The notes below the pieces were generated by a model that was not told the origin of the DNA, searched no databases, and saw only the letters and a list, made by a program, of their open reading frames with translations. A DNA stretch of 64,000 nt from Perkinsus olseni (taxonomy: Eukaryota; Perkinsozoa; Perkinsida), in the NCBI GenBank assembly GCA_013115125.1, contig JABANN010000059.1, positions 26,426 through 90,425 of the forward strand, in the 5' to 3' direction. Within the stretch, counting starts at the first letter, position 1, and every line of letters begins with the position of its first letter. Below are positions 23,101 to 30,856 of this stretch, one piece after another. The position numbers and the translations under genes are program-made.

Positions 23101-23787
23101 TCGAGTGCCCTGGCGAGGTGTCAGTGTTAGATTTCATTTTCTCTGACTTTTCCACGTTACTGCTCGCCACGACAGATGAGTAATTTCGGGTGCCCTGAGC
23201 CAGTCGTGGGTCTCTGCCACTGTTGCTCACCATCTCAGCAATGGCAGCAGGCATGCGATCATCATTAGTCTCCAAGCTCGATCTTTTCGATATTCGTGTC
23301 TGTGTCAGGCTCTGAGCACACCTACCCGTGCGATCTAGCGCTGCTGGCTATGGGGTTCACTGGCCCAGATCAGAATGTCGACCAGGGAGCACTTCCACGC
23401 AAGGAAGGATGTTTTGATGCCGACTACGGAACGTAACAAGGCGTTCTGCGCGCGCCCGATTGATCGATTTCTTCGGTCTAGATCGAGGTGAGTCAATCTC
23501 GTTCAGGTACACGGTGAATGGCGTGAATGCTACAGGAGCGGTCGCCGAAGCTCCCATATTTGCGGCTGGCGACTGCAGAAGGGGGGCAAGTCTCATAGTC
23601 ACTGCCTTGGCAGAGGGAAGAGACGTAGCTGCAGTGATCGACAGGTTAGTATTCTTCGCTGTCATTCATAAGGTTGCGGGTACGATATCTGCGTGCCGTA
23701 CTGGGTCTCCCTCGCTTGCACACGTTGATCATCCGGGATTGGGCAAACTGAACAAGATGGCTACGATACCTCGTTTCTAGTGCGTGA
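5133..23787 (+). CDS. GLT1: NAD(P)H-dependent glutamate synthase (GOGAT), 51 exons
   Basis: Exons: 5133-5209, 5322-5494, 5772-5908, 5953-6072, 6626-6743, 7100-7193, 7462-7594, 7811-7883, 8105-8255, 8601-8708, 9130-9260, 9645-9802, 10085-10220, 10894-11283, 11392-11511, 11690-11790, 12024-12118, 12157-12325, 12531-12704, 12918-13064, 13148-13307, 13450-13561, 13624-13738, 13844-14008, 14240-14434, 14482-14601, 14725-14919, 15237-15409, 15463-15610, 15811-15910, 16927-17063, 17194-17312, 17357-17478, 17714-17816, 17995-18100, 18234-18377, 18681-18838, 19179-19305, 19394-19866, 19923-20109, 20556-20707, 20756-20837, 21018-21153, 21505-21644, 21886-21947, 21995-22115, 22628-22702, 22751-22892, 23309-23432, 23507-23644, 23757-23787. 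Every junction keeps phase, giving about 2,388 codons. The enzyme makes two glutamates from glutamine and 2-oxoglutarate. Domains in order: a class II amidotransferase whose nucleophile Cys36 (DSCGVG) follows a 35-residue propeptide; a central and FMN synthase domain with the 3Fe-4S motif C-x5-C-x4-C ([12 protein letters not shown], exon from 14725); a GXGXG beta-helix (exons 16927-17816); and a GltD-like part with 4Fe-4S cysteines ([18 protein letters not shown]), the FAD site [13 protein letters not shown] and the NAD(P)H site [10 protein letters not shown] roughly 200-residue linker (18234-19866) is longer than usual. Least certain are the start, the acceptor at 19394 and the last exon. Confidence 0.93.
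5521..5600 (-). repeat. dispersed repeat R1, copy 1 (GOGAT intron)
   Basis: This shares blocks with copies at 20379, 24663, 26930 and 38499: GCTGAGAGACG, ACCATGTACAGC, GATGTA and a closing AAGCTTT. It lies inside the intron 5495-5771. On the minus strand the family reads from AAGCTTTCC to the palindrome-rich TACATCG/CTGTACATGGTA core, then CGTCTCTCAGCA. Confidence 0.7.
6280..6352 (-). tRNA. tRNA-Arg (anticodon CCT), copy 1
   Basis: A 73-nt cloverleaf with acceptor GCCCTGC/GTAGGGT, D arm with GGATAA, anticodon stem CCACC/GGTGG around loop CTCCTAA (anticodon CCT), T arm CCGGG-TTCGATC-CCCGG, and a TTTT run just downstream on the minus strand. It lies antisense inside GOGAT intron 6073-6625. The body is identical to copy 3. 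Confidence 0.93.
7911..7960 (-). other. decayed tRNA-like 3' half
   Basis: On the minus strand GGTCTCGGGTTCAGTC, an acceptor-like CACCCTGCA and a TTTT run resemble a tRNA T arm, 3' end and Pol III terminator. No matching 5' half is visible. It lies in GOGAT intron 7884-8104. Confidence 0.4.
8314..8396 (-). repeat. inverted, diverged copy of the GOGAT exon 11 end and intron start
   Basis: The reverse complement of this stretch matches 9213-9295 across the exon 11 donor site, including AGGATGATACTGGTTGA and the 19-nt intronic motif. It would encode GRMILVDTK in antisense. It lies in intron 8256-8600, about 0.9 kb upstream and in opposite orientation, so the pre-mRNA could form a hairpin of roughly 80 bp. 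Confidence 0.8.
10656..10690 (+). repeat. short dispersed repeat R2 (GTCGTTCAATAAACC), intron copy
   Basis: The sequence GTCGTTCAATAAACC followed by TTCTGAAA is shared with 18947-18975, and a shorter version with 19047-19064. Related reverse-orientation pieces occur near 46889 and 47107. It lies in GOGAT intron 10221-10893, which otherwise shows nothing recognisable. Confidence 0.5.
11346..11380 (-). other. tRNA 3'-half relic in a 108-nt intron
   Basis: On the minus strand GGTCGCGGGTTCGATACC is followed by a tRNA-like 3' end (ATGCGGCAA) and TTTT. The 5' half is absent. It fills the 3' part of intron 11284-11391 and stops about 12 nt before the acceptor. Confidence 0.55.
12326..12530 (+). other. 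GC-AG intron containing a tRNA gene
   Basis: Homology places the exon end at CTT AAG and the next exon at GTT ATG TCG (HAGILK then VMSKMGIS), so the donor is GCGAGT instead of GT. The intron holds tRNA-Arg copy 2 in antisense. Confidence 0.65.
12377..12449 (-). tRNA. tRNA-Arg (anticodon CCT), copy 2
   Basis: Same 73-nt body as copies 1 and 3 with two differences: one at the end of the anticodon stem (GGTGA instead of GGTGG) and one in the T stem (CCTCGG instead of CCCCGG). A TTTT run follows on the minus strand. Both changes weaken stems, so this copy may be starting to decay. Confidence 0.85.
13098..13147 (-). other. truncated tRNA-like sequence abutting a splice acceptor
   Basis: On the minus strand an anticodon-arm-like hairpin (CCGAC, 7-nt loop, GTCGG) is followed by GCAGGTTCAAATCCCGC (T arm) and a 3' tail. 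The missing D arm is where exon 13148-13307 begins. The relic runs up to the acceptor of the 83-nt intron 13065-13147. Confidence 0.55.
14097..14169 (-). tRNA. tRNA-Arg (anticodon CCT), copy 3
   Basis: Identical over 73 nt to copy 1, antisense in GOGAT intron 14009-14239, with TTTT just downstream. Only the tRNA body and the terminator T-run are shared; the flanks differ. Confidence 0.93.
16253..16334 (+). tRNA. tRNA-Ser (anticodon TGA)
   Basis: An 82-nt class II tRNA with acceptor GACAGCG/CGCTGTC, anticodon stem GTGGA/TCCAC around loop CTTGAAA (anticodon TGA), a long variable arm with GCTCTGCCCGCGC, and T arm GCAGG-CTCGAAT-CCTGC. It lies sense-strand in the 1,016-nt GOGAT intron 15911-16926. 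No strong T-run follows. Confidence 0.92.
16400..16481 (+). pseudogene. decayed tRNA-Ser copy
   Basis: Aligns along its length with the tRNA-Ser at 16253, but has a mismatched acceptor, a damaged D loop (GAGGGGTCAAGG), loop CCCGAAA without the universal U33, and a broken T loop (AAGATGGAATCC). It is a tandem duplicate about 66 nt downstream that has drifted. Confidence 0.8.
17076..17148 (-). tRNA. tRNA-Arg (anticodon TCT)
   Basis: A 73-nt cloverleaf with anticodon stem TTGGA/TCCAA and loop CTTCTAA (TCT), T arm GCGGG-TTCGAAT-CCCGC, D arm GCTC-AATGGATA-GAGC. The acceptor has one mismatch. It lies antisense in the 130-nt GOGAT intron 17064-17193 and fills more than half of it. Confidence 0.9.
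17313..17356 (+). other. 44-nt intron resembling the head of repeat R1
   Basis: Between the donor GTAGAT and the acceptor CAG, the intron carries TTCGATTGAGGCTTTCC and ACATCG, matching the first 25-30 bases of R1 (TCGATTGAAGCTTTCC then TACATCG). The flanking exon bases belong to GOGAT. Confidence 0.5.
17479..17713 (+). other. GC-AG intron
   Basis: Exon 17357-17478 ends at TTT GCA GCA G and the next exon resumes at 17714 with GT ATG TCT GGA (FAAG joined to MSGGLAYVL). The donor is therefore GCAGGC. Confidence 0.7.
18947..19064 (+). repeat. two R2 repeat units in a GOGAT intron
   Basis: GTGGAAGACAGCGGGG plus TCGTTCAATAAACC (18929-18956) recurs as ATGGAAGACAGCGGGG plus TTGTTCAATACACC (19032-19064), about 100 nt apart in direct orientation, in intron 18839-19178. 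Confidence 0.6.
19867..19922 (+). other. 56-nt intron made largely of a tRNA 3' end and terminator
   Basis: The donor GTAGGT is itself part of a T-arm-like GTAGGTTCGAATCCTGG, followed by an acceptor 3' strand (CGCCCGC) and TTTTTT, then 25 nt to TAG. The exon/intron assignment is secure because DWEEIYSKK and [16 protein letters not shown] must join. Confidence 0.65.
20379..20490 (+). repeat. repeat R1, copy 2 (GOGAT intron)
   Basis: Reads AGAAGCTTTCCTCATACATC, GCTGTACGTAACACAATCG, CACGTCTCTCAGCACAAAGG, GCGCC, GTCACGCCAAT and ACACAATAGTGG. The last block is also in the copies at 24663 and 38499, so the unit is at least 110 bp. It lies in intron 20110-20555. Confidence 0.8.
21450..21475 (-). 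other. tRNA T-arm relic in a GOGAT intron
   Basis: On the minus strand CAGGTCGCGAGATCGAATCC is followed by TGATGAGCGCA and ATTTT, a T-arm and 3'-end pattern close to the relic at 11346. It lies about 30 nt before the acceptor at 21504. Confidence 0.45.
22160..22512. other. two tRNA T-arm-like relics in a GOGAT intron
   Basis: CGTCGATTCGAATCCCTCG (plus strand, near 22160-22185) and a minus-strand GGTGAATCGAATCCTGATC (22487-22512) carry B-box-like cores. Neither has a convincing cloverleaf. They lie in intron 22116-22627. Confidence 0.3.
22703..22750 (+). other. 48-nt intron composed of a tRNA 3' half
   Basis: GTGAGGTCCCAGGTTCGAATCC, GGTCGCGGCA (acceptor 3' strand) and CTTCTCCGATTTTAG make up the entire intron. 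The flanking exons are firm by GltD homology (VEYAHEE before, [15 protein letters not shown] after). The donor GTGAGG coincides with the variable-loop/T-stem junction. Confidence 0.75.
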
Positions 23788-25362
23788 GGACTTCTAAAGT
23801 ATTCAAAGCATGGATTCTGGAGATCGGCTGTGAGGTCAAGCGCGCTCGCCCGAAAGCGCTAGCGTACAGAGCGACTCTTCCAGAGGGCCTCATGATACAC
23901 GTGTGTGTTAGTTTATAGTCCAACGCCGGTTGCGGCGCGGACGGCTCCGACGAATTGCACACGCAGCCCTTTCCTACTTCAGTTACCTCACCTCGGCATC
24001 TCATCAAGGCTTCTCGTCTGTCTTACCTCGCTGCGTACCCCTGTCGGCCAACCCCGCCCTGTACCGCGGCCCGAACTGGTCTAACCGTCAAACCGCTAAG
24101 ACCGTACCGTCGGTAGCCCATAACAAGGGGCCAATATCATCGTTGAGGCGTGCGGGATCCATCAATAAATGACCGAAAAATGCCTCAGGGGGGAATTGAA
24201 CCCGGGTCTCGAAGATTTGTTGTACTGCTGGTACTGTTCGGCAGACGATTGACTTTTCTTAATACATCTTTTAATGCCTATGATAGAGTGGCAGGCTTGG
24301 CTTGCAGTAGATTCAATCACAGATGTCATTTTCACGAATCTTTTCTTCTAAGCTCCGGCTTTGTGTTCATGTGGTTCATGTCATGAACTTCATGAGGAAT
24401 CTTTGGGTTGAGCGCGCAAGATACAGAGTAGGTCAGGTGGGTTCCTCTCTTTCATCTTTCAAGGTAGAGCCGATTCGACACTGGATCACCAGACCTGATG
24501 CTGGAAAGGGGTGTACTCAAATACAGTGGGCTCCTCGAGTTCATGGTACATTCTCTTACTCCCTGCTGCTGAGATCGACTCCCCCTCGCCTTCCGAGAGC
24601 AGGTTGGCTACCAGTGATGCCGTTTGACGACGATGCTATAGCGGGGGCCACCGCTGTCGGTCCGATTGAAGCTTTCCTTATACATCGCGCTGTACATGGT
24701 ATGATCTCCACGTCTCTCAGTACAAAGGGCGCCGCCGTCGGCTGTCGCGCCAATTTTACACAATAGTGGTCTTTAGAACGCCTCCGTGGCTAGCTGCTGC
24801 AGTCTTTGTCGGGAAGCAAAATTGACGCCGTTGTCTAACAGGTGAGTTGTCGCCCTCTCGAGTTCATCTAGATTGTGAATCGCCGCGGCATTTCCTGGCT
24901 AGTTTGATTCCGGCTCCCTCACTGTTCTGGAGTTTCTCGGTCTTGGTTCTATCAAGCTCTTGGGATCATATGACATTTCCTGTATCATAAGCATGCTATC
25001 AGTAGACATTTCTTGGCTTCCATCTAGTAGATTTGGAATGGTTTATGAGTGAGTTCGAAATCCAACGCCGGGTTCATCTGGAGGTGTGGTATGGTAACTT
25101 ACCATTGGTAAGCCTAATCCATCGCTACATGGCAAGGTGTATCATGTCTCGTTTTTATGGACGGTCTATTTCGACGGCGGCTGCCACGAGGTGCGTCATA
25201 CGCGCGCTGTAACCCGCTGGTTCGAAACTGAACACAAAGACTGAGTAGCTTCACACAACGACATCATGAAGATCATATTCAGGCTTCCATGACTCACAAG
25301 ACAGGAATAAATTGATAAACTATGAAACGGCAGGCTAAACTACCGTGAGTACCATCATCTCC
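23788..25362. other. intergenic region with a tRNA relic and R1 copy 3
   Basis: Between the GOGAT stop and the minus-strand gene at 25363. It holds the tRNA-like relic at 24181-24215 (minus: CGAGACCCGGGTTCAATTCC, TGAGGCA and TTTTT) and repeat R1 at 24663-24775. I see no other gene. Confidence 0.5.
24663..24775 (+). repeat. repeat R1, copy 3
   Basis: The best-preserved copy: GATTGAAGCTTTCCTTATAC, CGCGCTGTACATGGTA, CCACGTCTCTCAGTACAAAG, GCTGTCGCGCCAATTTTACA and CAATAGTGG. Intergenic, same orientation as copy 2. Confidence 0.8.
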
Positions 25363-26232
25363 TCATGCGGGTCCTATCTCCTTGACATTATTCCCGAGGG
25401 CTTTGGTAACCCATCCTTGGCTCTTGGCAACGCTGCGAGCTTCCTTGTAAACGTTGCGAACTTCGGCGCATAAATCTTTGAGCGGACCGAAGTTTCTCTC
25501 AACAGCCTTGATCACAGCCGAGCAAACTCCTTTGAATTTCTCGGTGATGATTCTCTTTTGCCCGAGTTGACGCTTATCACTCGCCCACAGCATGTCCTTT
25601 CCCCTCGGGAATTTAAATTGCCTGGCGGCTGCGTACAGTGCGTTTCTATCAGCATTGAAAGGCGATTCATCCATCTCGTAAAGAAGATCCCAGCCGGTGT
25701 TTTCAGGAGGGAACTTGTCTTTGAAGCGGTAGACTGTTTTAACGTCGCCTCGGGATTCTACGTATTGCCATACACGGTGGATGAACGTGTAACTGTGAGA
25801 CCGAGCGAGGAGGGAAACTAAGCACACGGGTCGTAACTTACTAGGCTCGGAATGCAGGCTCTTTACCATCCTCAGGGCAGTCCATGTCCCAAGTGCTCAC
25901 GTAATCGGGTCCGACATAGAAACTCAATTGTGCATGCGCAGCTGCGTCGCCGTATGAACAGTAAGTTTCGTTCATCATAGCGTCGAAGTGCGAACCTCCA
26001 TTCAGCTCTCCGTAACTATGAGTACAGGAAACGTGACAAAACGCATGACGGAGAAGCAGACGAGCGAAGATCGGGCGGCTCTTCCTTCTACTGGCCTGAC
26101 CAATAACACTCACTGGGATGGACGTTCTTGCATTTTTGCAGGGGCGTGAGGGGAAACTGCAGCACCGATGGCGTTGTAGGAGGCCAATACGGCAATGGTC
26201 GCAGCTCTGATGGCGGAGCGTTTTGGCAACAT
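25363..26232 (-). CDS. small secreted-type protein, three exons, unknown family
   Basis: Exons (minus): 26232-26114, 26015-25842 and 25792-25363. Phases agree and the product is 240 aa. The first exon encodes a signal-peptide-like start (MLPKRSAIRAATIAVLASYN). The mature part has a cluster of Cys, Tyr, His and Trp (SHFDAMMNETYCSYGDAAAH, STWDMDCPEDGK) and ends in a basic helical stretch (VERNFGPLKDLCAEVRNVYK). I recognise no family. A secreted or surface protein of the lineage is inferred from the signal peptide alone. An acceptor choice a few bases off is possible for exon 2. Confidence 0.7.
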
Positions 26233-26929
26233 GAGAGTGATCAACTTGAATACTGTATGAAGAAAGCAGTCACTCTGTGATGCGCGTCTTTCCCTTCCCC
26301 CCGTGCTCCTCACTATCAGTTGCGCTGCTCACCATGAGAGATCATCGACGACCTCTTATCAATAATGTTTATAACAGCACATGTGAGAACAGCATATCCA
26401 GCATACAACACTCTATGACTCATAGACTATGAGTGCGTCTATATAAATGACAGTATCAAATCTAAGTGATTATGATTTATTGTGATACTGTAGTTGTGCA
26501 AGTGCACAACTATGGCTCCCAAGCCTAGCCTGACGCTAGTTGATGACTTTATCAGTGTTATTGTTGGCAGAATCTCAGGATTCCACTAAACCATTGACTT
26601 GAGTTCCCGATGGTTAACAGATACTGCTATATAGAGAGTTCTATAAAACGTCAGTACTATCATGGTTGAAGTAATTATCATATAAAAGATTGGACAGTGA
26701 AGTTATGAATAGCCGTCTGAGGGAACTCCTCCTAGGGTCCTAACCCGCATTCCACCAGAAGCTCTGGGCTGGACTGCGTTGAAGAATGGGGGAAGCCGAT
26801 GAGATCAGCAACTTTGCAGAGGAAAAAAATATGTCGCTCGTCTATCGGGCGTAGCGGGCGTGCCGAGATGCATTGCTTGAGCGCGGAATCATCTGGGTTA
26901 TCGTGCGGTCCACTCTCCCATAGCTTTAG

Positions 26930-27028
26930 CGCCTCATCGTGGCGTGACAGCCGGCGGCGGCGCCCTCTGTGCTGGAAAACGTGGCGATTATACCATGTAC
27001 AGCGCGATGTATAAGGAATTCGATCCGT
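26930..27028 (-). repeat. repeat R1, copy 4
   Basis: Plus-strand reading: TCGTGGCGTGACAGCCGGC, GTGCTGGAAAACGTGGCGAT, TATACCATGTACAGCGCGAT and GTATAAGGAATTCGATCC. This copy links the family to the intronic motif, since its outer end TCGTGGCGTGACAG is one deletion away from TCGTGGCGCGTGACG. The rest of 26233-27467 shows no clear gene. Confidence 0.75.
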
Positions 27029-27467
27029 GGCGTGGAAGTGTAGAGACAAAGCTACACCGAAATTGCCGTGCTCGACAATCACCCAATGGGTGGTGACTTT
27101 GGAGCGGTGGAGATTCCCGCTTTCCCTTTCCTCCTTCTGTGCCCCCTTCTCGTCTGGAGGCGCCGTTCCTCTCGGAGATGGGGGGAGAGGCCGACAACCC
27201 TGAGATTTTAGTCGGGTCGGCTAGCATTCTGAGGCTCGCGGGCTCGATCACTACGCGCGAACTCTTCTGGTAGGTGAAGGGATGTACGTGAGAAACTTCA
27301 CGGAAGGGCGCCGTGCCGTTTCACAGTGAAACTTTCACTATTGTCAGGGTCTGCCTGCGCCGTACTGGTTTGTTCGCTCATCATCACTGGTCTCTCTCTC
27401 GCTGTTCAATCGCCAGCGAGATTGTTCAATATTACATGAGGATTTGGAAGGATCCTAGTTCCTGCTT

Positions 27468-27767
27468 TTGTGTCTGCGTACACTGGCACGCAGACGCACA
27501 GCGCGGCATCCTGCGCTGTACCGAATGTGGGCCGTCGGCCGCTACATTCCCGGTTGTGACTCGCGATGGTGCCCGAAGCATGTCGTGCACCATTGCAATG
27601 AATGGTTCATTGCGGCCGAGCGATCTGTCCAGCCGAAGTCGTGGGAGCGATTGTGTTCTCCGTGCGATTTCAGAATCCTGGCCCGGCAGAACTCTGACAT
27701 ACTTCCTGTCTGTTTTCTTGCTTTTTCTATGAAGAAATATTTGGTTTGCAGTGACTCAATGGACTGA
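27468..27767 (+). CDS. possible short Cys/Trp-rich protein
   Basis: An open frame of 99 codons with tryptophan- and cysteine-rich content (ALYRMWAVGRYIPG, RWCPKHVVHHCNEWF, ERLCSPCDF) that resembles a zinc-binding arrangement. An overlapping frame from 27313 is longer but of poorer composition. No family recognised; it could also be an exon of a larger gene. Confidence 0.3.
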   Translation: MCLRTLARRRTARHPALYRMWAVGRYIPGCDSRWCPKHVVHHCNEWFIAAERSVQPKSWERLCSPCDFRILARQNSDILPVCFLAFSMKKYLVCSDSMD

Positions 27768-27888
27768 CCTATTCTTAAGCCGTGAGACTCACGGTCCTCC
27801 TCACCCTAGCTTGAGCCCACATAGAGCATGGAGGAATCTATAGGTCGCGCCTGTAAGATACGGATGAGGTTAGTTTAGCTGGTGCTTC

Positions 27889-29022
27889 ATGTCAAAGCCG
27901 CATCGAAGGGAAGCGGGCTATGGTCTCCTAGCTCTGGAGACGCTGGGCGTCCATCCCGGTGCGGCCGACTTACCATTAGAGCTGCTGGACAGAATTTGGC
28001 GTTATGCGCGGGGCCCCGACTTGTGTGTTTCCGCGGAGATCACTCGCAAGCAACGAGAAGTCTTCGCATACAGCAGATTCTTTGAGCCTGTGGTGGAGTT
28101 TTTTGTAGAGCCTAGTACCAACTTTCCCCCAAATCTTGCGGGGGAGGGGCGGCTGATGGTGATGCTGATGAGTAGCACTATGCTGTACGAAGCCCGAATG
28201 GAGCCCTTCGGCTTGGCTCCCGTCACAGCTGGGGGCATTGAAGTGGAATCACCAGAGTACGGCACCACAGTATGTCGGACGAGTGGCGATTTTTATGGTA
28301 TCGACAGAATCGGTTTGATGCGTTGGAGGAGAGGAAGCCCTCAGGGGTTCGAGCTCATCCACGATGGATTGAACGTCTTCCACAGGGAAGTTCGCGTGGC
28401 TGGCCGACACGTCTTTTGCGGCGGAGGTGCCGAATCGGGCGCACTAATAACGATACTCACGCTGGACAGACCGGGTGGTCGAATTTCTCGGCCGCCGTTA
28501 ACTCTGAGCGTGGCTGATCGTCTCAATGTGTGGACGGCGTTCGAGCGGGCGGACAAGCTTCATGTCGTTTGGACGGCAGGAGAAGAGCTGAAGTCGATTG
28601 AAATGGCCGCCGATGAGCCGTCGAGCGATACGTGGTTCAGGAGAACTCTCGTACACGCTGACTGGGTCAGAAAAACCCGCAAGGACATTGAAGTGGTGGC
28701 GGACTCAGCTCTACTCATAGGCGTTGGCATGGGCTCAGCAACGCTCTGCATGGTTCTGTTCGACTTGGACGCAGCTTGCGTCACGCATGTGGTCGATCTC
28801 AAGGTTGGTATTAACAGCTTCCGTGTGGTTGGTAATAGGGTCTACTTGCATGAGCGAGCCTCGCCCTTCGGTGGTAGAATATTTTGGAAAGATATTCAAC
28901 TGCGGAAAGTCACTTCTCTGCGGGCTGGGTTGCAGTGGAAGGCTCCTGATGTGGCGAAAGTACTAATAGGAGCGGCATTGCGTAATCGACAGGGAAGTCT
29001 CTTGGTCGGGCAGTCAGCGTGA
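27889..29022 (+). CDS. intronless 377-aa protein, F-box-like N-terminus with possible beta-propeller
   Basis: One uninterrupted frame, striking in a region where other genes carry many introns. Residues about 27-45 (DLPLELLDRIWRYARGPDLC) look like an F-box or similar short helical motif. The rest alternates beta-strand-like segments (HVVWTAGEELKSIEM, INSFRVVGNRVYLHE), as in a degenerate propeller. I do not recognise the family. A retrocopy or a member of a lineage-specific intron-poor family are both possible. Confidence 0.75.
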   Translation: MSKPHRREAGYGLLALETLGVHPGAADLPLELLDRIWRYARGPDLCVSAEITRKQREVFAYSRFFEPVVEFFVEPSTNFPPNLAGEGRLMVMLMSSTMLYEARMEPFGLAPVTAGGIEVESPEYGTTVCRTSGDFYGIDRIGLMRWRRGSPQGFELIHDGLNVFHREVRVAGRHVFCGGGAESGALITILTLDRPGGRISRPPLTLSVADRLNVWTAFERADKLHVVWTAGEELKSIEMAADEPSSDTWFRRTLVHADWVRKTRKDIEVVADSALLIGVGMGSATLCMVLFDLDAACVTHVVDLKVGINSFRVVGNRVYLHERASPFGGRIFWKDIQLRKVTSLRAGLQWKAPDVAKVLIGAALRNRQGSLLVGQSA

Positions 29023-30856
29023 GGGGAAAACTGCTCTGTTTTTTGGTACTGATTTGTCCGACGCGATTCCCCTAGCGCCATTGATTCTGAAATTGACTAC
29101 TGATCTAGCCGTTGGATGCCTCAATTTTTGGCTTCGATTTTTACTATTTACGTTAAAGGGAGTATCTTTGTAACCTTCATGAAGCCAACCGGCAGGGGTA
29201 TCGCCGGAAGTTCACTTGCATGAATTAACTCTCATGTGTATTCGAGTAGTGCTGCAACTGGCTAGTAATTGCTAGGCCTCACTTGCTCATCATCATCATC
29301 ATCATCAACACGTTGCATGCCTGAAGGTCCGTGTTTGGTTGGTCCATGGGCGACTAGTTTCGAACGAGTGGTTCGAGGCTAATTCCTTACGGAGACTGCG
29401 ATTTTTCCGCTCCTGAAAGAACGCATGTGCTCGGGACGCTAGAGCGCACAATTGGAGTCGAGGCTGTATTTTGTTGCAGGCTGCACGTTGCAGGACCGCT
29501 GTGGAGGGGTAATTAATTCGTCTTGTGAATAGGACTGGAGTATGCTTGATAGAGGAGGGATTGCCCATAGCCCTCCGCGATATTGCCGCCGGTGGTCTTC
29601 TATGTCTGCTGCCTGTAATTTCCCTCAAATTTTGCGAAGAGCTGGCGTGGATTTTGCATCCTAAAGGTAAAGGCTTTATTCAGCTTCATCATGTTCTGGA
29701 GATTTATCGCTTCCCTCTTCCCATATGAGTGCCGTCACTATTTTAAACGTCTTGGCATCGTCAAAGCTGGCGCCGTGATAATGGTAGTGATGGAGGCTCT
29801 TTCTGTCGACGAGCATCGAGCGACATTGCGGATAGGGTCGCGAATCCGCCGATTCACAAGTTGAGTGTCGGTGTGGTTACAATCACTAGCCTAGCTCGCA
29901 TCTGCAGCTAGTAGGAGTACTACTTGTAGTTTTTGATTAGTTGCATGGAGAATTGAACTGTTCGAATGTCCAACGATGGGTGCTGCTTTGAGATCTCTTG
30001 GATGGCTCGAAGTGCATGGTTCGATTCTCCTGAAGCACTGCAGTGTCTTCTGGGGGGCCCTCCTAGCAGACCCTTCCGCTTTGCCCCACATCATCATCAT
30101 CATGATGTGGCTGGTCGTAGGTATTCACGTCAGGATTGGCTGGTCTGGGAATTTGGCTTGGTACTGATAGTAGCAGTAGTGGAATGAAGCTTGGAGGTAG
30201 TAGGCGGGCATAGCCCATCTCGACTCTCCGGTTCGCATCATCCGGAAAAAGAGAATTGGAATAATGGTCGAACCGCAATCGTCTAGATGTAATCAGCTAT
30301 TTTTCGTATGTTGTATTGACGATTCTCCCGTGGGTGGACAATTCCCATTGACCTTCTTCCACCTGGGCATTCGCTCACTTCCTTGTCAGTCGACCCGTGC
30401 TCTGGTGCGCCCTTCCGAGAGACGGAAGTCGTCGCGGCTGGACTTGGAGAAATGCTGCTAGTGACTGGGGTAGTAGTGTGTCATGTGGAGGGAGGGGCTG
30501 ATTCGCAGAGCAGGACTCCGTTCCTCGACAACAGAGAATATTATCCAACTCAATAGAGCGTTGTTCTTTAGCGTCGCGATCACGCATCAGGATTCCTGAC
30601 TCCGTGTGGCGTTGAACTCAGTGTGGCTGGCGGACAGAATATACGCGGGAAAAATTGCTCTTGAAAATCTTCGATATTTTTTGAAAATTCCGACCAGAAA
30701 TTTTCCAAATTTTGAAATTTTTAGTCCTCTCGGCCATACTGGTTAGACTATCATCTTTCGCACCTATGCATCGGTCTGGGCTGATACAGGGTCGCTTTCC
30801 GGTTGGTCCGTGCTTGGGCGTGAGACAGTTCATCACCTGATGAGAGCCACCTTCAG
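29023..30856. other. intergenic region, no gene recognised
   Basis: Contains short CAT/ATG simple repeats near 29289-29310 and 30089-30110 and weak tRNA T-arm-like pieces at about 29945-30045. The missing first exon(s) of the downstream epimerase should lie in its right part, but I could not identify them. Confidence 0.4.

Noticed and set aside
29289-29310. CAT trinucleotide run as a functional repeat
   Set aside because: Short, imperfect simple repeat; similar ones occur at 30089 and 52907.
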